Positions 28,563 through 37,604 of a stretch of 64,000 nt of DNA are shown in pieces (position 1 is the stretch's first letter; each line of letters opens with the position of its first letter). The translations under genes were made by a program, and so were the position numbers. Under the pieces are notes generated by a model. That model was not told the origin of the DNA. It did not search any database and was given only the letters and a program-made list of their open reading frames with translations. Where the stretch lies: positions 3,100,001 to 3,164,000 of the forward strand of contig OZ241380.1 of assembly GCA_965200765.1 (NCBI GenBank). Direction: 5' to 3'. This stretch comes from G965200765 sp965200765 (lineage in GTDB: Bacteria > Pseudomonadota > Gammaproteobacteria > Arenicellales > JAJDZL01).

Positions 28563-29528
28563 TCAAGTTTTTGTCAATTTATTTCCAACATACACGATAT
28601 ATATTATTTTGTTTTTAACATTTGACCATTCAAAATGCATTCGCAGGGTAAGGTGTTGCTCTTTTCCATGCCATGGACAAAACAGTTTCTCGCCTGCTTT
28701 AACGGGATGTGGAAATGTTAATTCTTTCCTAAATTTATTCTTCTCCGTATTGGATGAATCTGAAAATAACGCCCTTTTCGTAAAATAATTTTGATAAATT
28801 TCATTACCTCTTGCAGTACGATTGCCGTTTGAATCAAAGCAAGTTGCAAATTCATTCAAAATTTCAAACATTTCCTGTATTCGTTCTGCTGAACTTGATT
28901 TGAATGGCACTCCGAACAAACCTTTGAAACAATTTTCACTGAAAATCAAATTTTTGAATTGTTCTTTTGAATACTGAGATAGTTCATGCCAATTTTTAGG
29001 TGGGGAGATCATCGTTCGAAGTTTTTCTTCCAATTCACTTTGTGTTCGCCAGTTATCCAAGCATACTTTTTTTTCAGTTGCATTAGTGCGAATCCAATTG
29101 ACTACAACTGGTGAAAAATCCCAATTAGATGGTGTAATACTGACAAGACTAGAATCTTTACCGAGAAACCTTTGAAAAGCAGCTTCACCAATTCCTGAAC
29201 CCGTGACCACCTTGTCGTTGAATTTAAATATTTCGTCTAAAGAATGATCCCAATCTTCGTTCCAGAATGGTTTATTGCGTGACAGTAATGAAAACGCCAA
29301 TTTGCTTTCATTATTTGAACATCTATTTAGAACTTGAATAAAGTTAGAATTTCTTATCGGTTCAATTTCTAACATTTTTTGTTTTTTGAAATAAACTGTT
29401 CTATGATAGGTTTTTGCAGTAAAAACAATTTCTAATAAAATCTGTAGTGCCCTTCGAAACTCTTCATCTGAGTGAAACTGGCTGTGTATTGAAAGATCGT
29501 TGAAAAATATATCCACAATTAGCTCCAC
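28563..29528 (-). CDS. unknown third protein of the DUF262-ATPase operon
   Basis: 321 residues, from a GTG that overlaps the ATPase stop region by 10 bases, so translation is coupled. The start IVDIFFNDLSIHSQF and the ending KLFCPWHGKEQHLTLRMHFEW, with a Cys/His pair and several Asp/Glu/Lys, could belong to a nuclease-like effector, but I recognise no motif with certainty. Proteins of this position in ATPase operons often carry the toxic activity. No membrane segments. The predicted AT-rich composition matches its two operon partners, supporting joint inheritance. Confidence 0.6.
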   Translation of the reverse strand: MELIVDIFFNDLSIHSQFHSDEEFRRALQILLEIVFTAKTYHRTVYFKKQKMLEIEPIRNSNFIQVLNRCSNNESKLAFSLLSRNKPFWNEDWDHSLDEIFKFNDKVVTGSGIGEAAFQRFLGKDSSLVSITPSNWDFSPVVVNWIRTNATEKKVCLDNWRTQSELEEKLRTMISPPKNWHELSQYSKEQFKNLIFSENCFKGLFGVPFKSSSAERIQEMFEILNEFATCFDSNGNRTARGNEIYQNYFTKRALFSDSSNTEKNKFRKELTFPHPVKAGEKLFCPWHGKEQHLTLRMHFEWSNVKNKIIYIVYVGNKLTKT

Positions 29529-30718
29529 CCGGCGATGTAGGTCAGGTCTTTTTCAAGCTGATCGAAAAAATTGTTAGGCCATGCATCAAGATTTCCTTCT
29601 TTGTCCATTGCGATGATTTGAACTTGCGGAAAGTTTACTTCTTCCTCAATTGCTCGTTGTTGAAAAAAGACCAATGATACGTCGTTTGAGTCTATAATTT
29701 TGTTTCTAACACCTCTTCTGATTCCGTTCAATACATGGTCACTGTGTGTTTCTACAATAACTTGGACTCCAGCAGAAGCTACTTCCGTTAAAAATTCACC
29801 AACCATCGACTGACCGGCTGGATGCAGATGTATTTCAGGATTTTCAATTATCAATATGTCATCCTTTTCAGCTGATAATGATGCGACTACAATTGGCAGT
29901 AACTGAGTTATACCGAATCCTGTATTCACAGGACGATGAAAATCTAGTTTTGATGATGTTCGAATTCTCAGATTTAGCATGTTGGTATAGTCTATAGGCT
30001 TATTTACCAAGTCGAAACCTGGGAAAAAGCGGTTCATATGACCTATTACTTGGGTAGTAAGTGTATGTGAAATGTCTTTTTTGTGAATTAGCTTATCTTC
30101 AACAATCTTATATTGATTTGAATATAACACATTTGCAGTATTTTCGCCATTAGGCCCAATCACAAAATCATCCGACAGAATATCGTTATACGGATAAGTT
30201 TCGCGAGGCCCCAGTCTCTCAGCGGTTAAATATGTAAGTTTACTCAGTCGTTTTAAAAGTAGATAAATTGAATCTTTATGGTTATCATCTTTTAAAGTCG
30301 TAGTGGGCATTAATTGGAAAAGTTTACTAGGGTAAAATGGTGGGATATCATCAATGATTATATTGCCTCTGTATTCACAAATGATTCGCTCCATATCAAT
30401 AGACATGAAATTTCGTTCTCCTTCGAATCTCCATGAAATATATAATTCCGAATCATCCAATATAGAAATAGAAAAAGAACTACGTCCACCAACCAAATCT
30501 ATTACATCTCCGACTGTACCGAGTTGAACCAAGTTACCGTTCAATGCTAATTGATCTGACCATTCGTTTTCACGCATAGATTGACTTAAAAGAGCAATTG
30601 CTTGAAGTACGGAAGACTTGCCGGATGCGTTAGTTCCTGAAAGCAAATTTAGAGGACTTAGTGGAAGCTTCAATGAATCGAAGCATTTAAAATTTTCAAG
30701 TTCAATCTTGGACAGCAT
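29519..30718 (-). CDS. AAA ATPase (DUF3696/AAA_15 type) of the DUF262 operon
   Basis: 399 residues. Start ATG 30718 has AAGGAG about 7 bases upstream and overlaps the upstream DUF262 gene by 17 bases. Features are KIELENFKCFDSLKLPL, Walker A SGTNASGKSS (27-36), a signature-like NTGFGITQLLPIV, Walker B ILIIENPEIHLHPAGQS and the following ETHSDHVLNGIRRGVR. This is the full set for a DUF3696-type single-chain ABC ATPase. In such systems it would be the regulatory motor that senses phage components and licenses a partner. It lies between a DUF262 protein and an unknown protein in a tight three-gene unit. Confidence 0.85.
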   Translation of the reverse strand: MLSKIELENFKCFDSLKLPLSPLNLLSGTNASGKSSVLQAIALLSQSMRENEWSDQLALNGNLVQLGTVGDVIDLVGGRSSFSISILDDSELYISWRFEGERNFMSIDMERIICEYRGNIIIDDIPPFYPSKLFQLMPTTTLKDDNHKDSIYLLLKRLSKLTYLTAERLGPRETYPYNDILSDDFVIGPNGENTANVLYSNQYKIVEDKLIHKKDISHTLTTQVIGHMNRFFPGFDLVNKPIDYTNMLNLRIRTSSKLDFHRPVNTGFGITQLLPIVVASLSAEKDDILIIENPEIHLHPAGQSMVGEFLTEVASAGVQVIVETHSDHVLNGIRRGVRNKIIDSNDVSLVFFQQRAIEEEVNFPQVQIIAMDKEGNLDAWPNNFFDQLEKDLTYIAGWS

Positions 30719-31928
30719 GTAGTATCTCCTTGTTCAACTTTCGAACACGTTCAAATCTGATTTGAACTTTCACAGTATTGTTTGTACCAAATGATATTGC
30801 TTCATGAAACTCGGATTCATCAATCATTTCATAAAATGCAGTACGGTATTCGTCTGCATTCAGTTTAATGTGCTCAGTCGTAAAATGAGACAAAGTTGTT
30901 GACATCACATCCCATAGCGAAGCGTTAATTACAACACGCCTATTTTGGTTGGGACTATGCTTTCTGAAAGCATGGTCCCCAAACAAAAATAGATTATTTT
31001 CCAAACCTAGCCGAAATTCAATTCTCAACTTTTCTAGTTGGTGGTCATCCATTTTATTCATTTTTTGCAAGCATATAGCAAGAAAATCGTCCATGTCTCC
31101 TCGGTAGTCTTTAATACCTAGAATTTGAAATGCACAGAATCTGTTCACAAATTCTCTGTCTCGCATTGTACTTTTGTTTAGGCTATGCCCCGTAGCTTCT
31201 AGAAATCCAGATTCGTTTGCTTCGTTTTTCAAAAATTTCGTTGCTTCCCCCATATACAGGCAATTTCTCATTTGCTGGCGTGTAAGCGGAATCCCTCCAT
31301 TAACTCTCTCGAATATATCCATTCGTGCAGTTTCGGGAACGCCTTCAGTGATAATATAAAGAGTAAGATTAAAGTCTTCGATACGATTCTTCAATCTGTT
31401 GCTCAAATCAGAAAACTTCTTGCCGTTAAGTTCACTTCGGTCCTTTAGGCGCAAGTCGAACTGATCATTTAAAAATCGATAAAATGTAGTTAGTCTTTGC
31501 AAGCCATCAACTACTATCATTTTCCCTTCTTTGTTTTCAGCTAAATAAAATACCGGCAATGGTATTCGCATTAACACAGATTCAATTAACTTGCTTTGTT
31601 TATCGACATCCCAAATGAAATCACGCTGAAAGTCAGGATTCATAATATATTGATTATCAGAAATACGCCGATTGACCTCGTAAATTGTTCTTCTATCATC
31701 CCTGATCATTAAATCATCAATTGGGTAAGTACCCAAAACATTGGAAGGATTATCCAAGCCATCAGGTTTTTCCTCTTCTTGCATATTTACTGAGGCTGGC
31801 ATTGAATTTCCCCCACGTTCAGGTAGTTCTTTTTCTACCGACACATTCGTGTATTCACTTGTTCCCATAGTCGCGTCATTTTGGGGTGTAGAAATTCCTT
31901 GATGTTCGGATAGCTTTCGTGATACCAC
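30702..31928 (-). CDS. DUF262 (ParB/Srx-like fold) protein
   Basis: 408 residues from a GTG at 31928 preceded by GGGG at a good distance. After a ~65-residue disordered leader comes the DUF262 core: NPDFQRDFIW (97-106), the DGQR-type nucleotide-binding/nuclease motif as VDGLQRLTTFY (140-150), then IFERVNGG and LTRQQMRN. DUF262 proteins include GmrSD-type enzymes and BrxU, which cut modified DNA, but the DUF1524 HNH domain of those enzymes is absent. It is the first gene of the operon with the ATPase and the unknown protein. The arrangement recalls the reported Menshen system, from memory and uncertain. Confidence 0.8.
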   Translation of the reverse strand: MVSRKLSEHQGISTPQNDATMGTSEYTNVSVEKELPERGGNSMPASVNMQEEEKPDGLDNPSNVLGTYPIDDLMIRDDRRTIYEVNRRISDNQYIMNPDFQRDFIWDVDKQSKLIESVLMRIPLPVFYLAENKEGKMIVVDGLQRLTTFYRFLNDQFDLRLKDRSELNGKKFSDLSNRLKNRIEDFNLTLYIITEGVPETARMDIFERVNGGIPLTRQQMRNCLYMGEATKFLKNEANESGFLEATGHSLNKSTMRDREFVNRFCAFQILGIKDYRGDMDDFLAICLQKMNKMDDHQLEKLRIEFRLGLENNLFLFGDHAFRKHSPNQNRRVVINASLWDVMSTTLSHFTTEHIKLNADEYRTAFYEMIDESEFHEAISFGTNNTVKVQIRFERVRKLNKEILHAVQD

Positions 31929-32022
31929 TTGATTTCCCCTCTTAGCGATTTCAGATAGTTACTGATAGTTGTTTCTAGTACCGGTAATTGTATCAAATTT
32001 GTTTCTGTAAATTACGCTGTTC

Positions 32023-32298
32023 TCATTGACACCAGTACCAATTATAAAACCAGAGCACTACCATGAAACCTGAATGTTCACCATTTTGTTTCGTAGCCAA
32101 CACTATGGTCCGTTTGTCTCTGGTACCACGTCCTTGCAAACCCGGTATAGAACCGACAAGGAGAGAATCGTCTATCTCAAATGGCACTTGTACTTTGTGA
32201 TACTCATCACGCTTGTCAATCGCCAGTTGACAACGGCGTAGCAACAGAATTGCAATACACACGGTCAATTTACCCATATTCAGCAGATGTTGCATCAA
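32023..32298 (-). mobile_element. IS1595-family transposase, middle fragment
   Basis: The minus-strand translation contains PFEIDDSLLVGSIPGLQGRG then TIVLATKQNGEHSGFM, matching the first catalytic Asp region of IS1595 transposases (VEVDDxxxGGxxxGxRGRGxxGK). Flanking parts are missing. Confidence 0.6.
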
Positions 32299-33027
32299 GA
32301 TGCTACCTTTATCACTGGTTGCCTGAAAAACTGCAGTCTTAGTATTATGAGAATTTTTCTCTGAAAGTCAAGTAAAATAGCAAATTTTCTTTGAAAATCG
32401 TCAAACGACACTGATTATTGTGGTGACTAGTATCGAATTTCAAGCAACTTTTTTCACCTGTTTTTGGTGCTAGCGTTGAGTTTTCCGAGTTGACCGAACA
32501 TGCTCCGGCATCAGATCCGTGTGCGTTGCATGTACATCGACCTGAGTTGGTAGCGGTCGTAATCGACACTGGTACACCTACTATAGTATAGTTCGGGCCT
32601 TGCCGACTGGCCCACGGTAAAGGCTGGATGCGATGTTGATTGTGGATGACTGCAATGGGGATACTTGACCAGCGGATTCGCCGAGACTGCACGGTATTGG
32701 AGTAAATCATTGCGTCATCGAGCGAACCTTTGTTGTTGTATAAGTCGGTTGTCAAAGGCCTGCTCAAACGCTTCGGTTCTGCGGATGAGAAGGTGGCATG
32801 GAGCAGGTATGTTCAGAGAGCGAAGAGGCTGAGTTTTCAAACCGACACTGTACGAGACGAGAATAAGTATCGGAATCTGTACCAGTGGCCGCTGAACTAT
32901 GCGGACAAATCTTGGGGATGCGCGCCGAATGTGCGTACCTTTGGGCGAGATGATTTCGAGCTAGAAAAGGAGGTGAGTTTTCCCGAACTACCTGCAGATG
33001 TGATTGTCAAGTTTCTTTGGGGGTTGT
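32299..33027 (+). other. IS-like debris and a truncated frame of unknown nature
   Basis: A plus-strand frame begins at 32730 and reads coherently (DKSWGCAPNVRTFGRDDFEL then EVSFPELPADVIVKFLWGL). It runs into the terminal repeat of the next IS, where it stops at 33056. It may be the C-terminal part of a gene truncated by that insertion. I do not recognise it. The 32480-32660 part resembles 18680-18800. Confidence 0.3.
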
Positions 33028-34505
33028 CAGCAATTCTCATTTTAAAAAATAAGTGAATAAATACAACAAGATACGAGACTTGATCTTTTGGATTGATGGT
33101 GATATAACTTGCCGCCATGAATCCGATGGTGGATATTTTGATTGCCGAGATGCGCCGATGCGTGGAACAGCTGGAGGATCCGCGCCGCGGCCGGAACACG
33201 CAGTATCGCTTCAGCGACATTGCCATGGCGGCCTTTTCGGTGTTCTTCATGCAGTCGCCGTCGTTTCTGTCGCACCAGCGGCGAATGGCTCAAAGCCGCG
33301 ATGGCGACAGCTGTGCGGCCTCGTTGTTCGGGATGGCTCGGATTCCGTGCGACAACCACATTCGCCAAAGCCTGGACGGGATTTCGCCGGAGTCGTTCTA
33401 CGGTGCGCTTGACGCGGCACTGGCGGTGCTGCGACAAAAGCCTGGAGGACTGAAATCGTTTCGCCGGCTGGGCGGGCGATGCCTGATCGCGTTGGACGGC
33501 ACTGAGTTTCATCGCTCGGCCAAGGTGCATTGCGAGCTGTGCAGCACTCGAACCAGCAGCAGCACTGGCGAGATTCAGTATCTTCACGCAGTACTTTCGG
33601 CCACGCTGGTGGCCCCCGGCCACAACCGCGTGGTGCCGTTGCGGCCACAGTTCATTGAGCCACAAGACGATGCATCCAAGCAGGACTGCGAATTCAACGC
33701 GCTGAAACGATGGCTGGATGGCAATGCGGCCAGATACCAAGCCCTCCGGCCGATCTATCTCGGCGATGCCCTGCACGCCAGCCAGCCGATTTGCCAAGCC
33801 ATTGTCGAGTAGCATGGTGCCGACTTCATCTTCACCGCCAAGAAAACCAAGCTTGCCACCTTGTACGAATACCATCAAGGCATCCAGCTGGAAAAGTTGC
33901 AAATCCAGGTGCGAAATGCGCGGCGACAGAAGGAAACCCGAATCTACCAGTGGTTCAACGACGTGCCAATCCGGGACGGCGACGAGGCGATGCGCGTCAA
34001 CTGGATGGCTCTGCAAATCCATCGCAACGGACGCAAAACCTACGAATGCCACTTCATCACCTCCATCCCGGTCACGCGAAACAACGTCAGGCAACTGCTT
34101 GATTGCGCACGAAGCCGATGAAAAATCGAAAACGAATCCTTCAACGAACTCAAGAACAACGGATACCACCTCGAACACAACTTCGGACACGGCCAGAAAG
34201 GCTTGACCAACGTGCTGCTGGTGCTCAACTTCATCGCCTTCGCCATCCACACCGTCTGTGACGAGATGTGCCGGCTTTGGCAGAAAGCCCGGAAAAAACT
34301 CGCTGCCCGACGCGACTTCTTCACCGACTTGGCCGTGCTGCCCAAGTACTTGTACTTCGATAACTGGGAGTCACTGCTGAAGAAGCTGGTGCAAGGCCGA
34401 CCGCCTTAGCTACCTTCGATTCTTCCAAATCCTTGTATATAATCGTTTTTTTCACTTCATTCAGGAGGTGACAATTTCACAAACCATTTAAAATGAGAAT
34501 TGCTG
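33028..34505 (+). mobile_element. complete ~1.48-kb IS with perfect 19-bp inverted ends
   Basis: The left end CAGCAATTCTCATTTTAAA (33028-33046) is the exact reverse complement of 34487-34505. Between them lies a single transposase gene on the plus strand, clearly richer in GC than the surroundings. No target-site duplication is evident (flanks TGT and TAT). The transposase gene carries two stops, so this copy is not autonomous. Confidence 0.85.
33117..34409 (+). pseudogene. DDE transposase (IS4-like) interrupted by TAG and TGA
   Basis: One frame of 431 codons with only two interruptions. Residues 1-231 run from MNPMVDILIAEMRRCVEQLE through RCLIALDGTEFHRSAKVHC (first catalytic Asp). A TAG follows at 33810, and the frame resumes with HGADFIFTAKKTKLATLYEY. 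A TGA at 34119 comes just before KIENESFNELKNNGYHLEHN, where relatives have Trp (RWKIENE), and the frame ends at 34409. TAG replaces a likely Gln codon and TGA a likely Trp codon, both single transitions. This pattern means recent inactivation, or in theory readthrough. IS family by resemblance only: IS4/ISNCY type. Confidence 0.8.
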
Positions 34506-34537
34506 TATAATTAGAACAAGAACTATTTCGGTATATC

Positions 34538-35110
34538 ATGCTGATGTACCTCCACCACTATAACTTGATGGCTCTTATGAATTTCGATAGTTACGAATCA
34601 GCTGCAGATTACTTTGCACCTGAGAATACGAATCTGTTGTTTTTGGCAGAAGCACCCCCATCTTCTGTTGAACGCTACTTCTACTATCCCCGTGTTCAAG
34701 AACACGATTGGCTATGGATTGGCTTGATGAGAGCCATCTATGGTGAACAGTTTGGAGATGTTTATATAGAACGAAGTCATAAAATGGATTGGCTCAAAAA
34801 GTTTCAGTCTGATGGCTTCAAATTGATTGATGTAATGAAAAGGCCATTTTATTTTGATGAACAACCGAATATGCGAAAAGAGCTGATAAAAAATCGTCTT
34901 GACTACATTGTTGATGAAATCCGGGAAATCAATCCGAACCAGATTCTGATAATCAAAGTGACAGTATACGATGCCCTATACCAAGATCTGAAAAATCGTG
35001 GTTTGCCTGTAGTGAATGCTAGACTGCCTTTTCCAAGTTCCGGCCAACAGATAGAATTTCAGGACGAGTTCGAATTCCTCGTTGATTCTGGAAAAATTTT
35101 TCTCACATAA
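34538..35110 (+). CDS. uracil-DNA-glycosylase-superfamily-like protein
   Basis: 190 residues from ATG 34538; the start may be ATG 34577 (MNFDSYESAADYF). The block LLFLAEAPPSSVERYFYYP resembles motif 1 of UDG-like proteins (LFIAESPPxxxxYFY). It is followed by GFKLIDVMKRPF, INPNQILIIKVTVYDAL and finally LPFPSSGQQIEF, the position of the DNA-binding loop. I know this as a conserved but unstudied branch. It would act on base-modified DNA if active, but the catalytic water-activating residue is unclear. It lies directly after the IS at 33028-34505, alone on its strand segment. Confidence 0.6.
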   Translation: MLMYLHHYNLMALMNFDSYESAADYFAPENTNLLFLAEAPPSSVERYFYYPRVQEHDWLWIGLMRAIYGEQFGDVYIERSHKMDWLKKFQSDGFKLIDVMKRPFYFDEQPNMRKELIKNRLDYIVDEIREINPNQILIIKVTVYDALYQDLKNRGLPVVNARLPFPSSGQQIEFQDEFEFLVDSGKIFLT

Positions 35111-35187
35111 ACCGTACCAATGACTGTGTTACAGCAGGTAGGAACGGCATTGGTTTTTCCGGTACGACGCAAGAATTTTCGCCAAAG

Positions 35188-35930
35188 CTATGTGTGAGTG
35201 GTGCCCCAAGTTACTTTGGAAGGTAAACACCTATGTATCTGCGCATCAAATGAATCAGATGAAGGGAGAAGTGAAGAAATAGCGTGTGTTTCTGGGCCAT
35301 AGTGGTGCGAGAGTTCGAGCGCAAGTCCGATTGGATTGCGAATCTTTGTGTCCGTCAGCTGACTGAGATGGGATTGCCAAACGTGTGATGCCTTGCAAGG
35401 GCAAAGCGTACAACTACGAATTTGATGTGGAGGTTGATGTTGCTGTGACCAATCGAAGTAACATATTAGTGGGCGATCTAGCATTTTCGGGCAATTCGTA
35501 CAATGGTCATGCTGTTGGCAATTCAGCTCAATCAAGTTGAGCGAACCATCAGAAAGAAGCAGGAAAAAAAAATTCATGGACCGTGGTTGCCACGGTCACG
35601 GAGTGTCTGGTTCGCAGGTTTTCATTTCCGGTCAGACGCGCGGGATGAATGCTAGGCTGAAACATTTTCAAGCGAAGAAGAGCGCTCGAACCGATAATCG
35701 GGCACATGAAGAATGATGGAATGCAGGGGCGCAACTGCCTGAAAGACGCAGCGACCAGATGAATGAGATACTGAGTTGTGCCAGGTACAACATGCGAATC
35801 ATCCTGAAGAAGAACAGGATTGTTTGCATCAGGCAGGAAATCCAATGTCGTTTCTCACCTTATGAGGAACGTCGTCCGTATGCCTGAAAATAAACCTGAA
35901 ACATTTCTTCAAAGCTGTCGAATTCATTGT
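35188..35930 (+). mobile_element. IS5-family remnant
   Basis: Broken plus-strand frames contain AYNYEFDVEVDVAVTNRSN, then DRGCHGHGVSGSQVFISG, then MNARLKHFQ. These match in order the IS5-type transposase at 51731-52596. The 3' end with GTATGCCTGAAAAT...CTGAAACA is shared with 52590 and (inverted) 60060. The N-terminus and many codons are lost. Confidence 0.7.
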
Positions 35931-36119
35931 TGCTGATTATGGTATCACTTGCTGGGTAATTTGTTTGACACATCGCAGTTTTAGCCAAAACCCCAGCAGG
36001 ACGCACCTTCACACCTCGCTTGGTTTTTTTACAGAGAGTTAAGGGCTGGTTGACGTAAAACAAAAAATTTGGCTGAATATACTATAATTAGTTGTTGAAA
36101 GACGCAAGCATGTGATCCA
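35931..36119 (+). promoter_or_regulatory. upstream region of the first tandem ATPase
   Basis: Contains an IS1380-like end (TTTTAGCCAAAACCCC near 35980) and a clean TATAAT at about 36082-36087, 33 bases before the ATG. No well-spaced -35 element is seen. Confidence 0.35.
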
Positions 36120-37508
36120 ATGAACGAATATATACAAAATTTTACTTTGTCGAATGTACGTTGCTTTGAGGGTACGCATGATATTCGTCTTCGCCCACTC
36201 ACATTCTTTGTTGGGGAGAATAGTACTGGTAAAACTACTGCCTTGGCTTGTATTCAGGCACTAGGGGATTGTTTGAGCATTCACAATTGGCAAAACAACA
36301 TCAATTTCAATCAGGTCCCATATCAGCTCGGTACATTTGAAAACATCGTTAGAAACGGCCAAGAAAAAATTTTTGAATTTCAGATTGGTTTCACATTACT
36401 GGTTGAAAATCAGATTGAAAGTAAATTGCTGTTGACCTTGCGGGAAATGGAGAATAGCACTGACGTAGATATCAAATCTGTGAAACTTACAATTCCGAAA
36501 GGGGAAGTTCTATTGAAATTTCCCACTACAAAGGAGCATGATGAAGAAAAACAGCATATATTTGGATATTGTTCTAGGACAGACGCAGGCAAAGATTACT
36601 TTGAAGTTAGTTTTCCATACATTCCGTGGTCGACAAGTCTTGCTACTCGAATAGGTACGTTGGTAATAAGTTTGATGCAAGGTAAGAATAGCCCTGAACA
36701 AATCAAGCTCAAAGAATTTATTCTGGAATTCTTTTCTGAAATCAAATCTACTCTAGGGTATACACCCTTGGAACTACAAAGTGATTTCGATAATCTATTG
36801 TTTTCAACAATACACAATTTATTACCAATTTACAGCTTTCCACCAATTCGCTCGAAACCAAAGAGAACGCTTGACCCAATTAGAGATAGCGAAAATAGTG
36901 AAGAAAATGAGATAGCTGTAACACTTGTCAACTTGTATCGATCTAAACACAAAAAATGGACACAATTAAAACATAATTTAGACAAATTTGGAGAAAATTC
37001 CGGTTTGTACGAAGAGATCGGTGTAAGAGAGTTGGGAAACTCAAAAAGTGACCCGTTCGAGCTTCAGATCAAAATCGGTAATGGGCCTTTTGTGAATTTA
37101 ATTGACGTTGGTTACGGTATAAATCAGATTTTACCGATATTAGTTCGAATATTTTCAACAGATTCACATCGCACTACATTTCTTTTACAACAACCTGAGG
37201 TGCATCTTCATCCCAAGGGACAAGTAGCGTTAGCAACACTTTTAATAGCAGTATATCAAAATTTACGGCATTCGTTTATCATTGAAACGCACAGTGAGAA
37301 TTTAATAAATCGAACCAGAATCGAAATCAGAAAAGGTAAAATAGATTCAAATGATGTTTCACTTGTTTATTTTGAATCGCAAGGGGACAATGTCAAGATT
37401 CACAATATAGAATTCAATCAAATGGGAGAAATGCTTGATGTTCCTGATAGTTATGGAGAATTCTTTTCTAAGGAATCTTTTCGACTGCTTGGATTTGCAC
37501 AGGGATGA
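36120..37508 (+). CDS. AAA ATPase (DUF3696 type), first of a tandem pair
   Basis: 462 residues. FTLSNVRCFEGTHDIRLRPL leads into Walker A GENSTGKTT (32-40). Later come IRSKPKRTLDP, GVRELGNSKSDPFELQI, DVGYGINQILPILVRIF, a Walker B-like TTFLLQQPEVHLHPKGQ and IETHSENLINRTRIEIRKG. The ending FFSKESFRLLGF is characteristic. In related loci this ATPase is followed by a small effector gene (often PIN-like, from memory). Here the next frame is a paralogue of itself. All motifs are intact, so it should be functional. Codon use matches the neighbours. Confidence 0.85.
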   Translation: MNEYIQNFTLSNVRCFEGTHDIRLRPLTFFVGENSTGKTTALACIQALGDCLSIHNWQNNINFNQVPYQLGTFENIVRNGQEKIFEFQIGFTLLVENQIESKLLLTLREMENSTDVDIKSVKLTIPKGEVLLKFPTTKEHDEEKQHIFGYCSRTDAGKDYFEVSFPYIPWSTSLATRIGTLVISLMQGKNSPEQIKLKEFILEFFSEIKSTLGYTPLELQSDFDNLLFSTIHNLLPIYSFPPIRSKPKRTLDPIRDSENSEENEIAVTLVNLYRSKHKKWTQLKHNLDKFGENSGLYEEIGVRELGNSKSDPFELQIKIGNGPFVNLIDVGYGINQILPILVRIFSTDSHRTTFLLQQPEVHLHPKGQVALATLLIAVYQNLRHSFIIETHSENLINRTRIEIRKGKIDSNDVSLVYFESQGDNVKIHNIEFNQMGEMLDVPDSYGEFFSKESFRLLGFAQG

Positions 37509-37604
37509 AGAACTAGTTAAAGAATCTAATTATGAGACAATTCAAGATATCCTTGAGATTTTTTCAAAGTCCTCACCAATGGATTCGCGTAGATAGAAAG
37601 AACA

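Noticed and set aside
33117..34409. Alternative genetic code (TGA as Trp)
   Set aside because: The intact genes of the window use TGA and TAG as normal stops (for example MNNS... and HNH genes end cleanly). Two stops in one transposon are better explained by mutation.
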